Under the pieces are notes generated by a model. It ran no database searches. It saw nothing but the letters and a program-made list of their open reading frames with translations, and was not told the origin of the DNA. Below, piece after piece: positions 1 to 9,338 of a stretch of 14,419 bases of DNA. The position numbers were made by a program, and so were the translations under genes. This stretch comes from Dipetalonema caudispina (lineage: Eukaryota; Nematoda; Chromadorea; Rhabditida; Onchocercidae): positions 1-14,419 of the forward strand of contig JABVXV010000693.1 in assembly GCA_013365325.1 (NCBI GenBank), in the 5' to 3' direction. Each line of letters starts with the position of its first letter. Position 1 is the first letter of the stretch.

Positions 1-157
<157 letters not shown>

Positions 158-880
158 CTATTTCCACTTACTTACTGCTTTAATGATGCATGATGTATGC
201 TATGACGTATTACGCATAACTGTGCAAGAAAATGAATTAGTATAGAAAAAGTTACCTATTAATAAGTAATTAGTTAAGCTTATTGACCAAAAAATGTTCA
301 CTGACTATTGACATCTAATTGTATTTACTAATAAATTGTGCTTAATAACTATTAGTCATAGGTATATTATTCGGCATAGTCAAATCATAATTAATCATCC
401 ATTAAAGTGTATTTACTTATCATTTTTTAATGAATTAAAGAATATTATAAAATGAGAAGAAATTAACGATTTCTTGAAAGTATCCAAAAGTTTAGTACCA
501 ATAAATGAAGTATATGTTTAGAATCCTTAATTCAAAGTGAACAGGAATAAATGCCGTATTAATTGGTAATGAATCATATACATATATACCCACCCAGAAA
601 TACTTCTTGTAAATGAATTGAATTAAAATTTTGAAAAAATAAAAGAAAGCTTTTTTTTTTCTTTTACAAATTGTCTGTGTATGTAAAGTAAAAAGTATTG
701 AATGATGATGGGAAATATATGAGGGTGTGGAGAAATATGAAAAGTAGACTTTAGATATCATCTTTGGCTATGGCTTGAAAACACATTTTGAGGTTAAAGG
801 TAAGGAAGCATAAAATGACACATATCCTCAAATATAGTATCCATTGATTCTTTATCTTTCGAATATTATAATAAAGATTT
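158..880. other. AT-rich non-coding stretch
   Basis: No supported gene. A minus-strand open frame at 492-761 starts with ATG, but its translation is dominated by Phe, Ile, Tyr and a Lys run from the T/A tract near 650, so I treat it as chance. A good plus-strand splice-donor-like site (AAAG then GTAAGG) lies near 798, and a minus-strand one (GTAAGTAAG) near 165-175. Neither can be tied to an exon. Confidence 0.5.
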
Positions 881-896
881 AATATTAATTAATATT
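881..896. repeat. 16-bp perfect palindrome
   Basis: The 16 bases AATATTAATTAATATT equal their own reverse complement. In sequence this AT-rich such palindromes arise easily, so no function is proposed. Confidence 0.9.
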
Positions 897-904
897 GATC
901 ACTA

Positions 905-1082
905 TCATATCACTGTTAAGAGATGAACTTCTCTCGGTAAACTATCCTCCTGTAGAAATGGTCCTAACGATTTTGTTGTGATGTATTCCTCTATTCGTTG
1001 CAAATATTTAAACTTAAAGAAATGCTTATGAAATTCACTTATCAAATATTCTAAATTTAGCTGATAACTTTCAGTCTTTGAT
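905..1082 (-). CDS. Candidate exon, unidentified protein
   Basis: The minus strand is open from 1129 down to a TGA at 905-907. There is no ATG at the head (first codon TTG), so this would be an internal or terminal exon and not a whole gene. A 3' splice-like site (CTAATTCATTTAG) ends at 1083, so coding would start at 1082. The roughly 58 codons after it read like ordinary protein: rich in Glu, Lys, Leu, Gln, Arg and His, with the segments LQRIEEYITTKSLGPF and EDSLPREVHLL near the end. Hand-counted GC over these codons is about 30%, above the surroundings. A weak donor (GTGATA) at 913 could end the exon before the stop. I do not recognise the family. Chance openness or a decayed exon is a real alternative. 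Confidence 0.27.
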
Positions 1083-1263
1083 CTAAATGAATTAGACGAG
1101 TACGAAATGTATGGAAGCGGAAATTTCAATTAAAATTGTAGCATGATAAAATGTATAGTTAAAAACCAACCAATTGACTCATTAATAGCCTAAAAATAGG
1201 CTTTCCTAAGATGAAAAAATTTATATTTATATATTCCATATATTACACTTAATTTTACAACGA

Positions 1264-1530
1264 TTATTTTATTTATTTATTGTGATGTGAATGATGTGAA
1301 TGTATCATAAATGGGATCAATACTTATATGTTTACCTGTTTACATTTATTCTTCATTTATTTGTTTATATATTTACTCGTTTATATTTATCGTTTATTTG
1401 TTTATTTGTATTTGTATGTTTATACCTATTATTCTTGCATATATTTTACATATCTATGCTTATATTTATATTCTTATTCATTCACATCACATATTTCCAC
1501 TTTTATCTACTTATTAATCTATAATTTTAA
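1264..1530. repeat. T-rich TTTA/TTTG low-complexity tract
   Basis: This is a plus-strand run of diverged TTTA, TTTG and TATTTA units. It explains the three overlapping short plus-strand open frames here, whose translations are almost entirely Phe, Tyr, Leu and Ile. They are composition artefacts. Confidence 0.85.
1281..1491. repeat. 211-bp segment with perfect 14-bp terminal inverted repeats
   Basis: TGTGATGTGAATGA at 1281-1294 is the exact reverse complement of TCATTCACATCACA at 1478-1491. The 183 bases between are the T-rich tract. The left arm overlaps a 9-bp tandem duplication (GATGTGAAT twice). The trinucleotide TAT sits just outside both arms and could be a target-site duplication, but three bases in this context mean little. 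It could be a small non-autonomous element or a chance pairing. Confidence 0.75.
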
Positions 1531-1699
1531 ATGAAAGGAATTCATGGAAAAATAGATCATATGAATATACTAGTTGAGATAATTCGATTTCTACCAAAAT
1601 TACAAAAATATTTCATTTCTGAAGTAATCGTAAACTAAATAGAACTTTATTATGGTAGATTTGAAATATAAAAAAGTTAGATTTGAAGTAAACCTAAAC

Positions 1700-1820
1700 C
1701 TAACGATAGAACTTAGATAACAACAACGATAGTCTATTCCAGTTTGCCAAATATTCTATGAAAGAAGACGTAAATTTACAAGTTTCTCTTAACCTACATA
1801 TCTTATCGCTCAATACTAAG
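1700..1820 (-). CDS. Candidate exon, unidentified protein
   Basis: The minus strand is open from 1882 to a TAG at 1700-1702, with no ATG at the head (TTG). A strong 3' splice-like site, a T-rich tract ending TTTGTTTATCAG, finishes at 1821. The exon would start at 1820 and encode about 39 residues beginning LVLSDKICRLRETCKF and ending LSLLLSKFYR. Hand-counted GC is about 31%, similar to the open stretch at 905-1082 on the same strand, so the two could belong to one gene. I find no convincing donor linking them: GTTAAG after TGTAG and GTAAAT inside the stretch are the best. Family not recognised; chance is a serious alternative. Confidence 0.22.
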
Positions 1821-1882
1821 CTGATAAACAAATAAATACAATAGTTCATTTCCTCAAAAGTTAAGCAAATTTCATTTGACAA

Positions 1883-3360
1883 CCTTATTTGGTACGAATA
1901 TTTTGAAATGTTTTAAAATAAAATGTGTAATTGCTCATTAAAAAAAATGTAATTGATGAAAATTTATCAAAAAATAAAAAAATGAAGAAATAAAAAAGAA
2001 AGTAATGAAGTCAAATATACTTCTTAACAGTAAACAACATTTTGTCAGAAATACAAAACGAAATGATTATTTTAATTACATTCATTTCATTTTCGTTTTT
2101 CGCTAATCCAATTTTTTTTTATTTTTCGCTTTCATGAATTTGTGAAATCTTTTCGAAAAGTATGATTAAAGAAAACCTTTCTGTTTCATACGAAGCATCA
2201 TTAAATAGAGAATATTTCAATAAAAAAAATTTTTTTTCGGTTTCTTTTTTTCTTTCAAAAAACTTTTGTTATTCATTTTAGCGAAAAAGCGAAAAAAAAA
2301 AAGAAAAAAAAAAACTAATATAATGATATCTCAGATTTACTTGCTAATTCGACAATAGAAAAAATTATAATAAAATGATTATTTCTTGCTTATTATATTC
2401 GCAAAAATATTTCGATTGTATTTTAAATTCAAATTCTTTCAAGTTTTGAAGTTTATAATAGACAAATGAATTGTAAGACGAAGAAAATATTAAAATTTTC
2501 GTCCATATTTATCGTTCATCTATTAAATGAAAATTGTTTTCTTCATCTTATGATATAGGAATAATTAAAGATGAAATGCTAAACACATATTTAAATTGAA
2601 GAAGAAATTGATATAGTCGAAAATGAAAATTTATCCGACAATTAATCAAAACAATAAAATTCATTATTTATTGCTAAGGAAGAAAATAAAAAGTAAAATG
2701 TCAAAGACAACAACATGTTGAAAAAAAAAAAGGTAGGAAAAAAGGTATAAAAATGTAACGAATCAAAAAAAAAGCATAACAACGAAGAGTATTTGGACAT
2801 TTTCTTTATATTATTTTACAATAATATAAAAATTACAAAGCAAATAATCGAACTAATTAGTGTAATTCAACTTTATATTTTTCTCGAAAGTATCGGTAAT
2901 GCATGAATTTTATCAGTTGTAAATGACATTTCTACTTCTCTCAATTTAATGATTCCCAAGATTAATAACAATTTAAATAATGACATTTTCATATCCATAA
3001 ACTAGTAAATTATTAGGCTGTAGATTATCATATGAGGCAAATTTTGAATTAAACAAATGATATTCATTCATGCACATATCGCTAACATGAATTAAAGATT
3101 AAAAATTTTTAATAAGATTTTTGCAGTTATTTAATTGTAATATAATTTAGTTTTACCTAATACCCACTAAGTTGGTTCCTTTTTCATTTCCCATATTATC
3201 GCTTTTCTGATTTCTTTTTTAACTTTTCCCCATTATTTATATAAAATGATAATCGTATTAGAGCAACTGTTAACAATTAATTAAAAAATTTTTTAAAATA
3301 ATTTTATCATTTTCACTTCCATATAAAAGATCATTGTATATTTTCTAACAGAATTGATCA
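1883..3360. other. AT-rich non-coding stretch
   Basis: No reading frame with protein-like composition was seen on either strand. It contains short A and T runs, a foldback-capable part (2091-2294), a 16-bp palindrome TTAAAAAATTTTTTAA at 3281-3296, and isolated acceptor-like sites such as TTTTTGCAG ending at 3125. Confidence 0.6.
2091..2294. repeat. Imperfect inverted repeat around T-rich/A-rich halves
   Basis: TTTCGTTTTTCGCT at 2091-2104 pairs, with one single-base gap, with AGCGAAAAAGCGAAA at 2280-2294. A further TTTTTCGCTTTC lies at about 2122-2133. The left half is T-rich and the right half A-rich, so a larger irregular fold is possible, but most of that is homopolymer pairing. Confidence 0.6.
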
Positions 3361-5259
3361 TTTTTTTTCCTTTCCTTTTTTTTTTTTTGCTACACTCTCT
3401 TTTATTTATCTATCAAATATATCAGTTAAAACGTCATTTTCGAGGTGATATATTAAATTTAAATTCTGCTCAACAGATAATTTCCCCTTTTCGCTAATTG
3501 ATTATTTCCATCTTCCCTAAATTTTTATCATTTCAATTCATTATTATCCTCTTCATCTATCTTAACATATATTTGATGGAAGTACTAAATTATTTCAAAT
3601 TCGGTATATACATTTACATATATATTTTTTTTTATTAGTTGTTTTTTTTTTTTTTTTTTGGGAAAGAAAGAAATCAGTTCTTGGTCTAACTGTAACTTTT
3701 ACAAATTTTAACTTCCTATAATAGATTTTCATTTTTTATTCAATTTCTTCTAATTTTATTACCCATTTTAATAATAAATACATTTCTGTGCACACAATAA
3801 AAGCCTATATTTTGTTATTATTATTATGCAAAGATACACGACTTCAGTACATACATATATCACAAACATATTCAAAAGTGTAGCTTAAAATATGTGAAAT
3901 TTTAACTTAAAATATTTGCATAACCTTATAATTATCTCATTGTTCATTAAAAATATATATTGAATATTGCTGGGAAATGATTACCAATAATTATATCTAT
4001 TGTCGAGAAAAATTATTTCGGAGATTACATTCAATTATAATAATGAAATGATAATAGAATGATTTTTTCACCATTTGTCATAAAATAAATTGTGAATTAA
4101 AACATCAAAAAACACTTCACTAATTTCTCCGTTGCTTGACAGTTGTCCCATAAAGCGTTAGATGGCTTTTTTTTTTTTTTTTTTTTTTCCAATTTCACAA
4201 TTAATAACAATCGAAATTTGTCTGATTGATGAAACATAGCTAATTGTCAGTACTGATACTTTTCTTTTTACAATGAAGAATGATAAATTCAGATGTTCCA
4301 AAATGTTGGTTTTCATGTTTAAAAAACAAATAAATTTTCAGCGATTTCTCTTTTTTTTTTTTAGTTTTAAAAATTTCAGTTGAAATGTTATTTTATTCAT
4401 AACGTGAAATTGTGCCGAAGAAAACAAAAAAAAAAAAAAAAAAAAAAAAGAAAAAAAGAGGAAAAAAAAACAGGACAAAAATGATTGATCATTAAGATAT
4501 TATTTCTCATTTCTTTAACTTAATTTACATATATTTTCCATTTTTGAACAATTTAAATCATTCAAAATTGATGAAAAAAAAAAATGACTTTTTTTTGATT
4601 GTCTTTTTTCTCTATTATTTCAATAATACATTTTTCATGTTATTTTATTGTTTCTTAGTGTATTAGAAAAATAAAAATGTTAAAATGATTGTTTCGTTTT
4701 CCAATTTTTTTTCAATTATTGTTGCTTTACCAAAAAAAAAAAAAAAAAAAAAGAAATTGAAAAATGTATAAGTAAACATATTTATGCAATTTAACCTTTA
4801 TTTTGATATCTTTCTTGTGCTTACAGTTTTTTCAATAAGATATTATCTAAATTTTACAATTCTCTATTATAAGATATAAATCAATCGAATAAATAAGCAT
4901 CATTTAGGAATGAAAACTACTTTTGATTTAATTTTCTGCAAATCGTTTTGCAAAATTATCAGCTAATCCAGCTTATCTTCATAATCTTATTACTTGATGC
5001 ATATTTTCCATTATCGAAGAAGCTCATGATGCTAACCAAATTGTTCAATAATTCCTGTCAATTTAAGGGTTATCACAATGTTTAATACTAAACAGTTATG
5101 GTAATGGTTCTTAATCAAAATTAGAAAACATTAATTAGTTTGAAAAAAATAGAAAAAATATTGCAGAAATAAATAAGTATAAATTTGACAAACATAAAAA
5201 AAAAAAAAAAAACAAATATGATATTAGATTATTTTTTTAGTAATAATAGTAATGTTCTT
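3361..5259. other. Gene-free stretch dense in long A/T homopolymers
   Basis: No supported reading frame. The main runs are T18 at 3642-3659, T22 at 4167-4188, A24 at 4426-4449, A21 at 4732-4752 and A17 at 5196-5212, with many shorter ones. The T22 and A24 runs about 240 bp apart could pair. Acceptor-like sites (AAATTTTCAG near 4340, TGCTTACAG near 4826) are isolated. Confidence 0.6.
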
Positions 5260-5326
5260 ATCATATATTGCAATTTGTAATATACAAAATACATACGTAT
5301 TATCATTAATAACATTGAAATGATAA
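5260..5326. repeat. Diverged direct repeat, copy A
   Basis: This ~67-bp segment matches 5599-5670 closely. Shared blocks in order are TATTGCAATTTGTAATATAC, CATACGTATTATCATTAATAA and GAAATGATAA, with small gaps. Within the copy ATTATCATT and AATGATAAT form a 9-bp stem around an 11-nt loop. The sequence outside the block does not match the other copy. Confidence 0.85.
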
Positions 5327-5532
5327 TTTAATAATAATTACTGTTGCGATTCTTATTATTGTAATGAATCATGGTTATAGTAGAAGACTTATAAATAAGT
5401 AATACGATCGAAGGTAAAACTTTTTCAAATTAATGCCCAAAAATAGAGGAAAAAGAAGAAACGAAGAAGTGAAATGGGAAAAAAGTTAAGAAGATAAATA
5501 TATGCCTGAAAAGCTTTCCGTTTTTTGGTATA

Positions 5533-5550
5533 TTTTTTTTTTTTTTTTTT
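5533..5550. repeat. T18 homopolymer
   Basis: Eighteen consecutive T residues followed by AAAA. It lies between the two copies of the ~70-bp direct repeat. Confidence 0.95.
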
Positions 5551-5598
5551 AAAAGAAACTATTGCACTAAAAACTCAAAAATGTGCACAAATAATCTC

Positions 5599-5670
5599 AT
5601 CATATGTTGCAATTTGTTATATACAAACATACATATATATGTATTATCATTAATAAAAATGAAATGATAA
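5599..5670. repeat. Diverged direct repeat, copy B
   Basis: Second copy of the 5260-5326 block, starting about 340 bp downstream. It is a few bases longer through extra AT pairs in ACATATATATGTATTA. The stem halves TTATCATT and AATGATAA are kept intact. By eye identity is well over 80%. Confidence 0.85.
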
Positions 5671-6350
5671 CTTCATAAACTGATAAAAATAACGAGAAAG
5701 AAATAAGCATAAAAGTTGTATTCAAGTGATGTGAGGAGAAAATTGAAAAAGATTAGTGAAAGTTGAAAGATATAATATGATGATAATTTATATCCATCCA
5801 TCTATAATTATATATAGATTAGATCATTCTTGAATTATTTCAATTTATTATATTTAAATTTTATTCTATAAATTTATTCTATTGTTATTAGTTTGCTCTG
5901 TTGAACAATTATATTTGATCATATGTGAACGATTTAGGGATAACATCAAATTTCTTTTCAAAAATTTGTTGCATAAAAATTCCTTTTACTACGATATCCT
6001 AAAAATGCCATGATTACATTATCTCCTAATGTATATAATACTAAATATTTTGTTATAATCATAAAAACTGTAATGTATTTTGTTTTAAATATATGATAAT
6101 ATACTGATAAGATGAAAAGTACGTGACAATGATTATGTTGAAAAAAAAAAGACTATCATATGATGATAGCAATATTATAATATTATATGAAATATGAATT
6201 TTTTTATGTTTCCATTTATTTTGCAATAATATAAAAAGAGTTAACCAAGAAGTAAAACAACTAAAAAATAAAGTAAAACATTTTAGCAGTCCAAATCCAA
6301 TGTTGGAAATTTAAACATTGTTCTGATAGAATGAAATTGACTAATATGTC
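5671..6350. other. AT-rich non-coding stretch
   Basis: No supported reading frame or RNA gene. Two small palindromes sit side by side: CTATCAT-ATG-ATGATAG at 6153-6169 and AATATTATAATATT at 6171-6184. Confidence 0.6.
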
Positions 6351-6426
6351 AAAAAAAAACGGAAATTTTGAAATAGATGATAACATCTTTATGTTATCAT
6401 CTATTTCAAAATTCCTTTTTTTTTTT
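6351..6426. repeat. Near-perfect foldback, 4-nt loop
   Basis: GGAAATTTTGAAATAGATGA continuing to 6386 is the reverse complement of 6391-6415, apart from one missing T in the right arm. The loop is CTTT (6387-6390). Outside the arms an A9 run (6351-6359) faces a T11 run (6416-6426), separated by one C/T mismatch, so the stem can reach about 34 pairs. It could encode a hairpin RNA on either strand or be a recent template-switch palindrome. No polymerase III signals were recognised. Confidence 0.92.
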
Positions 6427-6770
6427 AATCACATTTCAATTTACCTTATCAATCAATCATATTGTGTGCTGTATGGTATGAATTATCACTTAAAAGATAT
6501 TATTCCATAAATAAAAAAAATAACGCAAATCAACAAACAACCAAATTTATAATTAATTATTACAGTGAAAGAAAGTAATTGTTATGAATACAAAAATTCT
6601 TATATTAAAATATGTTAATCATTATTAGATAGACAATAATAAGAACTCATTTACCTGATGATATTATCTGATAATAAAATGACTCATTTCTTCTTACTTA
6701 AAAACTTCGTCTCTTCCGTTATTTTCATTTTCAAAAAAAAAAAAATTCCTATTTTCATTTTCCATCCATC
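6427..6770. other. AT-rich non-coding stretch
   Basis: Nothing supported. A minus-strand donor-like site (ATCAG then GTAAAT) lies near 6652-6657. An open frame from 6658 runs into the pyrimidine tract and translates as Ser/Phe/Leu low complexity. Confidence 0.5.
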
Positions 6771-6771
6771 C

Positions 6772-6879
6772 ATACCTTTTTCCTCCTCCTTTTTCTCCTT
6801 CAATTTTTCTTCTCTTTTTATTTTCATTTTTTTTTCTTATCCTTCTCTCTCTCTCTCTCTCTCTCTCCTTCTCTTATAG
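6772..6879 (+). repeat. Polypyrimidine tract with (TC)n, ending in a 3' splice-like TTATAG
   Basis: The plus strand is almost wholly C and T from 6772, includes a pure (TC)n run at 6844-6867, and ends CTTCTCTTATAG at 6879. The order of a long pyrimidine tract directly followed by AG is that of a strong 3' splice site. After it the plus strand stays open for 25 codons (LTTYGYINIESSNYF at the start) to a TGA at about 6958. That is too short to call an exon. Confidence 0.8.
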
Positions 6880-7035
6880 CTTACAACATATGGCTACATC
6901 AATATAGAAAGCTCCAATTATTTCTTACTTTATTCTTTCTATAAGGGAAAAGCAATTTGATGAATATGGCTGCTTTTACGAAATTATTATAACATTTTCG
7001 TGACAAGGAAAAAATGAAAAGCAATGGAAAAGTTT

Positions 7036-7098
7036 TGCTTTTTTTTCCCCTCATTTTTTTCTCCCTCTCTTCCTCTCTTTCCCTCTCTCGCTATCCAC
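7036..7098 (+). repeat. Second polypyrimidine tract (TCCC/CTCT)
   Basis: A C/T-rich run with repeated CTCTC, CCCTC and TTTTTT units. Unlike the tract ending at 6879, no AG follows promptly, so it is not a convincing splice acceptor. Confidence 0.8.
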
Positions 7099-8326
7099 TT
7101 TTCACTGATTAAATAAAATTAAAGAAACAAAACATTTATAAGTTTCAACATTCAAGCTAATATTTCTCCTAACATACCATAGCTAATTTCTATTATTGAA
7201 ATATTTGATTTACAAAACTTATCGATTAATTATGCAAAATTATTCATTAATTTTTTCCATAAAATTTAAATTGCACTCGATTACTTTGCATGGAAAGAAA
7301 CGGATAACTTTTCATCTATAATATGTTTAAATTTGTTGTTAATGATTTGAAGAATTACAAGTAAAACTTAATTTTAACCTGAATGTTAATAAAGCCAAAC
7401 ACGTCGAAGTAATAACAAAAAAAAAAAAAAAAAAAAAAAGAAAAAAACTTTGAAAAAGAAATGAAAAATTCCATCGTTGGTTTGCATAAAATATTGGTTG
7501 AAATGATGAAATGGTGAATTTATTGAAATGACAGTGATAAACGATTGAAATATTAAAATTTTAATGTTCTAATTTGAGATAAGAAAACATCCCGTAATTG
7601 TTCTTCCATCATTTAATATCTGAAGACATTTGCATTATTCTGATAACTCACTTATTATTTAGTCATAAATCATTACTGAATAAAAAATCATTTTTTATTA
7701 TATTTATTTTTTGTTTTTAATTCAGTTATAATTTCTTGAAATTTCAGTTTGCAACATTTCTTATTACGCTATATTTTTCCGGTTATCAACAAACATTAAC
7801 AATCCTGTTAAGCTTACAATAAATGCGTATTCCATCAATAAATAAGTACACTAAATTTTTCAATTTGTTTGAAAGTTTGAAAAAATACATTCAAAATGAC
7901 AATCGAATATTTCAGCAATTTTCTCATTCCCACCCTTTTCAGACTATTATTATTATTTGTATGATAGAGAAATTTTCCGGCTGTTTTCTGAAATTTGGAT
8001 GCAAACAAAAGTGAAAAAAAAGGCAACAAAATATAGTGGAAGAATATATTTGTATTATTTTTAGCAATTTAAATAGTATGAATTTTCGGAATAAGAAGAA
8101 AAAACGAAATAAAAAAATGGTAAGAAGAAATTTGACAAAAGCAACTGTTTAAAATTTTTTATTTTCACTTTTCTTCCACTTTTATCATTCATGATTTCTA
8201 TTTTTCAATTCTTTAAATTCTCTCGTTTTCCATTTCATCTTTCTTTTTTCAACATATTTTCATTCTATTCCATCAATTCCTAATTTAATTATTTTATTAT
8301 CTAACCTAATTTGATGATATGATCAG
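7099..8326. other. AT-rich non-coding stretch
   Basis: No supported gene. It includes an A23 run at 7417-7439. The paired open frames at about 7823-8029 overlap on opposite strands with similar composition and no splice or family support. A donor-like GATCAG then GTAAGC occurs at 8321-8332. Confidence 0.55.
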
Positions 8327-8331
8327 GTAAG

Positions 8332-8347
8332 CAATCATATATGATTG
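8332..8347. repeat. 16-bp perfect palindrome beside a splice-donor-like site
   Basis: CAATCATATATGATTG is its own reverse complement and begins at the sixth base of the donor-like GTAAGC (cut site between 8326 and 8327). If the donor is used, a hairpin here would sit immediately inside the intron. Confidence 0.85.
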
Positions 8348-8457
8348 TCATTTTAAATTAATTTTTCTATTTTAACGTATCTGCGACACGATACGATACA
8401 TATAATACTTTTCATCATATTATCAATTAATTTCATTTGTTTTGTCTATTAAGAGTA

Positions 8458-8509
8458 AAAAGAAAAGAAAGAAAAAAGAGAGGAAGAAGAAAAGAAAGAA
8501 GAGGAAGAC
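8458..8509 (+). repeat. Purine tract (A/G)
   Basis: About 50 bases are nearly pure A and G (AGAAAAGAAAG, GAGGAAGAAG units) and end at GACGTCGCC. It is a simple-sequence tract, and its complement is pyrimidine-rich. Confidence 0.85.
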
Positions 8510-8629
8510 GTCGCCAATGTTAAGAAATATTATCCTATCAACCTTATCAGCAAAACCTGAGTGATAAGCTTGCAAAATATAGTTTTAGTAGAAAAAATTT
8601 TTTGCAGAAATACGAAAAATATTACACTT

Positions 8630-9019
8630 TCAATATATGATGCTTGCCAATAAGAAAAAAAAAAAAAGAAAAGCAAATAATAAAATAAGAAAAAATAGAA
8701 AGGAAAGAAAAAGTAAAAAAGAAAAAATTGTTGAAAAATTTAAAGTTACAAATGAATGAATTTGTCGATGAATAGAATGAGAGTGTTGGCTATTGTTGGT
8801 GCTATTTGAATGACCGATGACCAACCAATTTAAGTGAAAGGAATATTTACTGCCGTTGCTATTGCTATTGCTGTTGCTATTGCTCCTGCTACCGTTGATA
8901 CTGCTGCTATTGTTGTTGTTGTTGTTATTGTTGCTATTTGGATGACCGATGACCAGTCTAAGTGAACTATTCCCTGCTGCTGCTGCTACTGCTGTTGTTA
9001 TTATTATTATTGTTGTCAT
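8630..9019 (-). CDS. Doubtful ORF made of Asn/Ser repeats with two LVIGH cores
   Basis: The minus strand is open for 129 codons from an ATG at 9019. It reads as a Thr/Ile/Ala start, then LRLVIGHPNSN (about residues 20-30), an Asn8 run, an (Asn-Ser)n stretch, a second core LNWLVIGHSNSTNN (about 63-76), then a Phe/Leu-rich hydrophobic tail encoded opposite an A/G tract. The two cores are exactly 44 codons apart. The hydrophobic tail comes from simple sequence, and much of the rest from CAA/CAG-like triplets, so the ORF is probably a by-product of repeats. A coding exon of an Asn/Ser-rich protein cannot be ruled out. Confidence 0.2.
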   Translation of the reverse strand: MTTIIIITTAVAAAAGNSSLRLVIGHPNSNNNNNNNNSSSINGSRSNSNSNSNSNGSKYSFHLNWLVIGHSNSTNNSQHSHSIHRQIHSFVTLNFSTIFSFLLFLSFLFFLILLFAFLFFFFLLASIIY

Positions 9020-9038
9020 TTAAATGACCAATGACCAA
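8797..9038. repeat. Three-copy repeat with TGACCGATGACCA core and triplet spacers
   Basis: Core copies lie at 8811-8823 (TGACCGATGACCA), 8943-8955 (identical) and 9025-9037 (TGACCAATGACCA). Copies 1 and 2 also share GCTATTTGRA before the core and TAAGTGAA after it. Spacers are GTT/GCT/ATT triplets of different length, giving core spacing of 132 and 82 bp. The third copy is one base out of frame with the other two on the minus strand and runs directly into the TG array. Confidence 0.9.
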
Positions 9039-9075
9039 TGTGTATGTGTGTGTGTGTGTATGTGTGTATGTGTAT
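9039..9075 (+). repeat. (TG)n microsatellite
   Basis: TG dinucleotides with TATG interruptions. Its complement matches the CA array about 540 bp downstream, so the two are in inverted orientation. Confidence 0.97.
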
Positions 9076-9338
9076 CCATCTATCTCTTATCTATACAATT
9101 ATACATATTTTCTATCCCATTGATAGTTCATAACCTTTCTGATCGTGAGATAGAAAGGTAAAGGTAGAGAGGGAACGAGAGATAAGAGAAGAAAAAAAAA
9201 ATAGAATGTATTTATTGTAAGTTTAGAGTTATCTAGTTTTATTTATTTATTTTTTTCATTTCGAGAAGAAAGGAGAAAAGGGTACGTTGAGGTGAAGAAG
9301 AAATGTTAATTATAATGTACACGATAATGCTGTATCTG
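9076..9338. other. Short non-coding stretch with an 8-bp stem
   Basis: ACCTTTCT (9133-9140) and AGAAAGGT (9152-9159) form an 8-bp stem around 11 nt. Purine-rich sequence follows, then TTTA repeats near 9239-9255. No gene is supported. Confidence 0.6.

Noticed and set aside
492..761. 89-codon minus-strand ATG frame
   Set aside because: The translation is mainly Phe/Ile/Tyr/Ser with a Lys run from a T/A tract, and no splice or family support was seen.
1300..1534. Three overlapping plus-strand frames
   Set aside because: All three frames are open at once because the tract is TTTA/TTTG repeats lacking stops. The products are Phe/Tyr/Leu/Ile only.
1686..1702. Telomere-like AACCTAAACCTAAC
   Set aside because: Only about two units, embedded in unique sequence. 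Too short to call an interstitial telomere.
6658..6879. 73-codon plus-strand frame
   Set aside because: It is made by the pyrimidine tract (Ser/Phe/Leu runs) and ends at the CT microsatellite.
7823..8029. Overlapping frames on both strands
   Set aside because: Neither has recognisable motifs, a codon-composition shift or splice context, and mirrored openness suggests chance.
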